Shown here: positions 59,395 through 64,000 of the stretch, in pieces
How positions within the stretch are numbered: position 1 is the first letter of the stretch
How the letters are laid out: each line of letters opens with the position of its first letter
DNA from: an uncultured Bacillota bacterium
GTDB lineage: Bacteria > Bacillota_I > Bacilli_A > Erysipelotrichales > Erysipelotrichaceae
DNA: 64,000 bases
Direction of reading: 5' to 3'
NCBI GenBank assembly: GCA_937919165.1
Contig: CALFPO010000024.1
Coordinates: 37,100-101,099, forward strand
Made by a program: the position numbers and the translations under genes
Notes under the pieces: model-generated
Database searches by the model: none
The model's input: only the letters and a program-made list of their open reading frames with translations
Told to the model about the DNA's origin: nothing

Positions 59395-62300
59395 CTATCT
59401 GTCTCCAGTCACAGGAGGGATATATGGTACAGGCGGAATTGGCCTGAAGTAGTTGGTCACCCTGAAGCCTTCCTTTGCGCTTCCTGAGTAGGTGGCTGTG
59501 TACTTTTCAGGCACGGTCTCTCTGATCGTATAGACGATCTCCTCTCCGTCTTCGGTGTACCTGTCGAGGTCCTCGTATGTTCCCTTCCATGAGTTCTCCT
59601 TGGACAGGACGAGGATTCCGTCAGCAGAGAGCTCTCCGTCGATCATGACGCTCTCCACCAGGACTCCATCGGCATACAGGCTTACCGAAATCTCGGCTGG
59701 CCTTATCCTTGCGGCGTCATTGAGGTCGTCCCATATCTTCTCCACAGGGATGTCCACTATGGCCCTGTCGTGGATGGTGAGTGTGGATGCGCTCTCGTCG
59801 AAGATGCTGATGCTCTTGGTCTCCTCGCTGAACAGCAGCTCATATAGCCACTGCCAAGCTGTCTTGTTCTCGTTCAGGGAGACGGACACGAGCGAACGAT
59901 CTACAACAATCGTGTACTCGTTAGGGTCGATGTCGTATCCTTCAGGAGCCGACTTCTCCTTGAGCGTGTATGTTCCGGTCTTCGTGAACTCTATCGTTGC
60001 CGTTCCGTCCACTGCCGTGGTGTAGTCGGATTCGTTCTTGTCGGCATCGATGAGAGTGAATGTCGCTCCGTTTAGTCCTGCCTCGGTTCCTGTGACGAGC
60101 TTCCTTACGGTTAGCTTCACAGGGGTCTCCTTGTCGTTCTCGTCCCTCTTAGGGGTGTTGACGATGCTGTAGCCGCTGACGACAGGGGCGAATCCCTCAG
60201 GAGTCACCTCCACTACGGTGTACTGGATCTCTGATCCGTTCCTTCTCTTAGGCAGAGGCTTGGTCGTCTTCCAGCTCCATGTGCCCGTATCCTGGGCAGG
60301 AGGGGTCACGGTGATGGTGTCGACGATGTTCTCTCCATCGAGTATGTTTATGGTTATGGATGGCCTAGCGTAGCCTGTCTTTCCTATGTAGTCGGCATCG
60401 CTCCAGGTCTTTGTTCCTTCGACGTTCACCGTCTCAGGGGTGTGGCTGTTGGTGACGATGAGGTTGCTGCCGGAGTATGCGGCGGCGTAGTTATCGTCAT
60501 AGTCTCCGCCCGATACCGCAATCTCTGCTCCATCGGAATCGAGCTCCTTGATGAAGTATGCTATAGGCTTTCCTGCCTCGTTTGCAGGAAGATCCTTGAA
60601 TGTGTATGTATATGCGTTTCCTGATGCGTCTGCGGTCACGCCTTCAGTCGATGTCGACATCGCTACCGTCTTTCCTTCGACCTTGGCCGATTCGCTTCCG
60701 ACGGTCTTCCAGAGCTGGAAGGTCACGGATGCAGGGCGGTATCCGTCCTGGTCGGATGCGTCGTCCCAGATCTTCTTCACGGTGACTTCGGTGACGTCAG
60801 GAACGTGCTTGTTCGTTATGGTCAATGTGGCTGCGCCGTCCACGGTTCCGTAGGATACGGTGTAGTCGTCGTTGTACTTTCCGCCTTCGGCTATGGCGCT
60901 TCCGCTCTCTCCGGTGAGCTCGGCCACCGTGTAGACGATCGCCGCATCTCCATTGTATGCAGGAAGGCTCTGGTATTTGTGCTTGAATTCGTTGGAGGAA
61001 TCAAGCTTCTGCCTCGAGCCAGCTACTGCCGTTCCGTCGGCATAGAGCTCTACCCATACCGCTTCAGGACGCCTTCCGTCCTGGTTATTGTTGTCGTCCC
61101 AGATCTTCTCGACAGGGACATCGACCACAAGGGCGTTGGCTATGGCTCCGCCGTTTCCTGGGTCGTAGGATACGACGTAGCTTCCGTATCTGACTCCATC
61201 GGCTATAGGATCGCCTGACGCATCGACCTCCCTGGCCGAATATGTGGCCGGATAGATGTCTGTTCCGATCTCTACGTATGCAGGAAGGCTCTCGAAGGTG
61301 TACGACCATGCTCCGGTAGTCTTGTCGGGAGCGATCTCCACAGGATCTCCGACCTTGGCCGTTTCGCTGTTGGCTGTCCTGTAGAGCTGCACCCTGATCG
61401 ATTCCGGACGGGTGCTGCCGGCGTTGCCTCCGTCGGCCCATGTCTTGGTTACAGGAAGGCTCGTCACCAGGGTGTTGGTGATCGTGAGCTTTCCGTCGTC
61501 TGCCGCTGAATATGATGCGATGTAGCTTCCGGTCTTTCCGCCTTCGGCCACAGGATTTCCGTCTGCACCAAGCTCTCTGACCGTATAGGCTATGGCATTG
61601 CCTGATGCGCTGTATTTCGGCAGGTCTGTGAAGGTGTAGGCGTAGCCATCGGTGAGGGCTTCCGTCTTGCCTTCGACAGGGCTTCCGTCCGCATAGAGCT
61701 GGACCGTTACCGCTGGACGGCCGCTGTCCGTGCCGTCGTCCTTCCATATCTTCTGCACCGGAACGCTTGTGAGCTCGGTGTTTGTTATGGTCAATGTGCC
61801 GTTTTCGGCTGTACCGTACGATACGCCGTAGCTTCCGATCTTGCCGCCGTCATCGACAGGCACTGCAGGGTTCTTCGATGTATCGATCTCCTTTACCGAA
61901 TAGGTCACAGGATAGATCACAGAATCAATCTCTTCGTATGGAGACAGGCCAGCGAACGTATGGGACCATGCTCCTGTAGTAGGATCTGGAACGATGGTCA
62001 CAGGATCGCCGGCTTCGCTTGTCGTACCGTTGACGGTCTTATATAGCTGTACGGTAATCGAAGATGGACGTCCGCTTCCGCTATCGTTCCATGTCTTCAT
62101 TACCGGGATATCGATCGGATCAACCGGCTCAAGAGCCAGCCTGCCGTTGTTTCCGAGGTAGTTTTCCATTATGTTGTGTCCCTCTCCGTTAGGGAAGGAA
62201 GCCACTCCAGCATATGTCGCAGTGCCGGTATTTCCTCCGGTATTTCCTTCCGGAGAGACCTTGTCGACGTTGATGGTCTTCTTTGTCGTTCCGTCGCTCT

Positions 62301-64000
62301 CCAGGAATCTAGGGTGAGTACCATTATTAGTTCCATCTTCGCCTATGCTGAAGAAGTGAGGGTTGTCTGGTTTAGGCACATAGATACCGACGGCATCGCC
62401 GATGGTCGACGTGTCAGTCGTTTTAATCTTCTTTGAAGAGAATTTATTGCTGTAGAGATTGAGAGATGCCATCTGCTCAGAGGTCATACCGTTGATGGAT
62501 GTGGCCATGTCAGAATCGATCGATACGTTGTACGTCAGTCTGATAGGGTCAGCATCGACATATGCTCCGCTTTCGTTCTTGGTGAACAGAGGAAGCATGC
62601 CGGCAGGGACCTCCCAGGTAATGGTTTCGATGCCATCCAATTCATCTACAAGAAGAAACATTGTCTTTCCGTTGACTGGATCAGATTTATATTCTTTTGT
62701 GTATCCCTCTTGAGGAGAAGTCTGCTTTGTTAAGGTTATGGTTTTCGAATTCCCTACAGTCGCAGTCAATATGTCGGCATCGGTCAGGTGCATTCCTGTG
62801 CCAAGCGTATCAGTGATTGTAACACCGCCAAAAAGAGAGCCTGTAGTTGTTTCTTCTACAGGATTAAGAACCATTCCCGTTTCTGATGCTACGTTTTCTG
62901 CTAAGTCTCTGAATGCTTGATCTAATTGTTGAACAGTTCTTGCTTTGTAATAATATGTGTCGGTTGTGTAGATGTACTTATCTCCGCTGGTGCTATAATC
63001 AGCCAGGTCGCCGGTTGCATATGCATTTATTTTATCGGCAACATTTTTTGCTTGAGTTTTTGTTATCTGCAAGTTATCCTTGATTGTTCTTGTGTCGGCG
63101 TTTTCGTCCCATAAAGAACCGTCTTCAGGATATTTGCTCAACAGGAGCTTTGGCGCAACAAGTGCATTGAATTCTCCATTTACATCGTTTGATAATGCAA
63201 TGGAGAAGAATCTGGTTTCTACTCCCGCTTTCTCCTCGGCTGTTGTTGCGTTGTTATATACATAATATTTATTACTTAGTTGATCTTTCCAATATGCAGC
63301 CGTGAGAATAGTGGCGGCTGCTCCAGAAGGGGTTGCATCCCATTTGCTTGATCCTGTATAACTATCTGGTCTAATGATTTTTGACACTTCGACATTTTGC
63401 ACACTTGATCCTGGATACCAATGAGTGGCATTTCCATCAGTAAGAAGCAATACGTATGGAATGGTTTTGGTAGTTGCTGTGCTGCCTTCTGCCGTTATTT
63501 CATTAATCATGTGATTTATGGCCTGATACACACTGTATTGCGTCAATGTTCCAAATCCCGAAGTTGCATTGACTGTTTTAACAGCATAAGTTTTACCTTC
63601 TCCGTCTTTTAAGCCACTGGAGCTTGTAAGTTTGAAATTATTGGTAGTCGAAGTTGAACTATTTATATACTTTCCATCGCTTCCTGCGGTATATGAATCA
63701 AGAGGCAGAAGGACTTTGTTGTTTTCCCAGTTATCTTCTGTATCGTTTCCAAAGGTTGCGACCTCAATTCTATTGTATGGATTTGCCCTCATGATGATGT
63801 CAATGGCCTGGTTGGCAGCATTGGTCATGGCAGTATAACGACGTGCTCCTCCTATATCGGAAGTATCCATAGATTGTGTAATATCAAGCAGCAAAAGAAC
63901 GTCTGCACGTGTTTGAGATATTGTTGAAGTTATTGAGGTATATGTCTGTCCTACGGTCGATAGGGTGACATCAAAAGACTTGTTGTCAGCAGCAACTGCA
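59395..64000 (-). CDS. Giant vWA/Cna_B surface adhesin, N-terminus cut by window edge
   Basis: At least 1535 residues; the frame stays open to the right edge, so the signal peptide is outside. The N-terminal visible part is a vWA domain with MIDAS sequence LLLDITQSMD and ATFGNDTEDNW. At least seven Cna_B repeats follow (starts such as VPVQKIWKDD, LPVTKTWADG, VPVEKIWDDN, VTVKKIWDDA) with the Lys, the middle Glu (KEID, RELG, AREVD) and the ITN Asn needed for isopeptide bonds. One SpaA-like domain (LTVRKLVTGTEAGLNGATFTL) precedes the last repeat. Ends PPVPYIPPVTGDR, with no membrane tail. Likely pilus-tip or wall adhesin. Confidence 0.9.
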   Translation of the reverse strand, partial: AVAADNKSFDVTLSTVGQTYTSITSTISQTRADVLLLLDITQSMDTSDIGGARRYTAMTNAANQAIDIIMRANPYNRIEVATFGNDTEDNWENNKVLLPLDSYTAGSDGKYINSSTSTTNNFKLTSSSGLKDGEGKTYAVKTVNATSGFGTLTQYSVYQAINHMINEITAEGSTATTKTIPYVLLLTDGNATHWYPGSSVQNVEVSKIIRPDSYTGSSKWDATPSGAAATILTAAYWKDQLSNKYYVYNNATTAEEKAGVETRFFSIALSNDVNGEFNALVAPKLLLSKYPEDGSLWDENADTRTIKDNLQITKTQAKNVADKINAYATGDLADYSTSGDKYIYTTDTYYYKARTVQQLDQAFRDLAENVASETGMVLNPVEETTTGSLFGGVTITDTLGTGMHLTDADILTATVGNSKTITLTKQTSPQEGYTKEYKSDPVNGKTMFLLVDELDGIETITWEVPAGMLPLFTKNESGAYVDADPIRLTYNVSIDSDMATSINGMTSEQMASLNLYSNKFSSKKIKTTDTSTIGDAVGIYVPKPDNPHFFSIGEDGTNNGTHPRFLESDGTTKKTINVDKVSPEGNTGGNTGTATYAGVASFPNGEGHNIMENYLGNNGRLALEPVDPIDIPVMKTWNDSGSGRPSSITVQLYKTVNGTTSEAGDPVTIVPDPTTGAWSHTFAGLSPYEEIDSVIYPVTYSVKEIDTSKNPAVPVDDGGKIGSYGVSYGTAENGTLTITNTELTSVPVQKIWKDDGTDSGRPAVTVQLYADGSPVEGKTEALTDGYAYTFTDLPKYSASGNAIAYTVRELGADGNPVAEGGKTGSYIASYSAADDGKLTITNTLVTSLPVTKTWADGGNAGSTRPESIRVQLYRTANSETAKVGDPVEIAPDKTTGAWSYTFESLPAYVEIGTDIYPATYSAREVDASGDPIADGVRYGSYVVSYDPGNGGAIANALVVDVPVEKIWDDNNNQDGRRPEAVWVELYADGTAVAGSRQKLDSSNEFKHKYQSLPAYNGDAAIVYTVAELTGESGSAIAEGGKYNDDYTVSYGTVDGAATLTITNKHVPDVTEVTVKKIWDDASDQDGYRPASVTFQLWKTVGSESAKVEGKTVAMSTSTEGVTADASGNAYTYTFKDLPANEAGKPIAYFIKELDSDGAEIAVSGGDYDDNYAAAYSGSNLIVTNSHTPETVNVEGTKTWSDADYIGKTGYARPSITINILDGENIVDTITVTPPAQDTGTWSWKTTKPLPKRRNGSEIQYTVVEVTPEGFAPVVSGYSIVNTPKRDENDKETPVKLTVRKLVTGTEAGLNGATFTLIDADKNESDYTTAVDGTATIEFTKTGTYTLKEKSAPEGYDIDPNEYTIVVDRSLVSVSLNENKTAWQWLYELLFSEETKSISIFDESASTLTIHDRAIVDIPVEKIWDDLNDAARIRPAEISVSLYADGVLVESVMIDGELSADGILVLSKENSWKGTYEDLDRYTEDGEEIVYTIRETVPEKYTATYSGSAKEGFRVTNYFRPIPPVPYIPPVTGDR

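Noticed and set aside
60442..61218. Plus-strand frames of 60-137 codons opposite the adhesin
   Set aside because: Shadow frames from GC-rich Cna_B repeats; no ribosome site or domain.

Overview
The window looks like a chromosomal segment of a moderately low-GC Bacillota. Three things point that way: AGGAGG-type ribosome sites, many rho-independent terminators, and a dense set of PTS sugar transporters with GntR/YtrA and SorC regulators. The mix of PTS systems, YtrA modules, Cna_B/vWA adhesins and small membrane proteins fits class Erysipelotrichia best. That placement is inference; no rRNA or marker phylogeny is available here. I recognised no rRNA, tRNA, CRISPR array or intact mobile element. 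The only transposon trace is the 3' end of an IS200/IS605 tnpA.

Layout. 1-925: HipA/HipB-like toxin-antitoxin pair, toxin cut by the left edge. 1097-4587: operon of a divergent MetRS-like enzyme, mtnA and a small membrane HEYGH protein. 4697-8459: a shortened DUF6273 protein, an unknown ORF, an M32 carboxypeptidase and glutamine synthetase. 8526-10359: PfkB kinase plus SIS protein. 10422-18430: two-gene CHR transporter, GNAT, SDR, cupin, ABC exporter, IS200 remnant, membrane proteins and a ceramidase-like protein. 18469-27729: amino-sugar region with mannose-family PTS IIC-IID-IIB, a distant IIA, and an operon of three tandem SIS proteins, a membrane protein, nagA and murQ. 27835-38263: YtrA-ABC module, MATE, HAD, SDR, efp, a PnuC fusion, psuG, ispD and small genes. 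39114-47542: glucitol-type PTS with GutM, a SAF-domain dehydrogenase, a divergent SorC regulator, YjbQ, a triosephosphate-isomerase-like protein, a class II aldolase and a DUF89 phosphatase. 47660-59293: secreted beta-helix-like protein, DUF4003, M13 peptidase, oxidoreductase, PHP phosphoesterase, second YtrA-ABC module, a TIGR02206 protein and an orphan EIIC. 59395-64000: giant vWA/Cna_B adhesin cut by the right edge.

How the genes work together. The first PTS region looks built to import amino sugars and process them through SIS-fold enzymes, MurQ (MurNAc-6-P etherase) and NagA (GlcNAc-6-P deacetylase), with catabolite control (a cre site) at the IIB promoter. The second PTS region looks like a polyol route: glucitol-type PTS makes a polyol phosphate, the SAF dehydrogenase oxidises it, the aldolase cleaves it, and the TPI-like enzyme interconverts trioses. 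A DUF89 sugar-phosphate phosphatase may clear side products. No kinase and no classical sorbitol-6-P dehydrogenase (SrlD) is present, so the substrate is open.

Two global oddities stand out. Several genes have TATAAT only 5-8 nt before the start codon and no Shine-Dalgarno site, suggesting leaderless mRNAs. Both large secreted proteins end in a P-x-T-G-x-x sequence at the extreme C-terminus, with no hydrophobic sorting tail.
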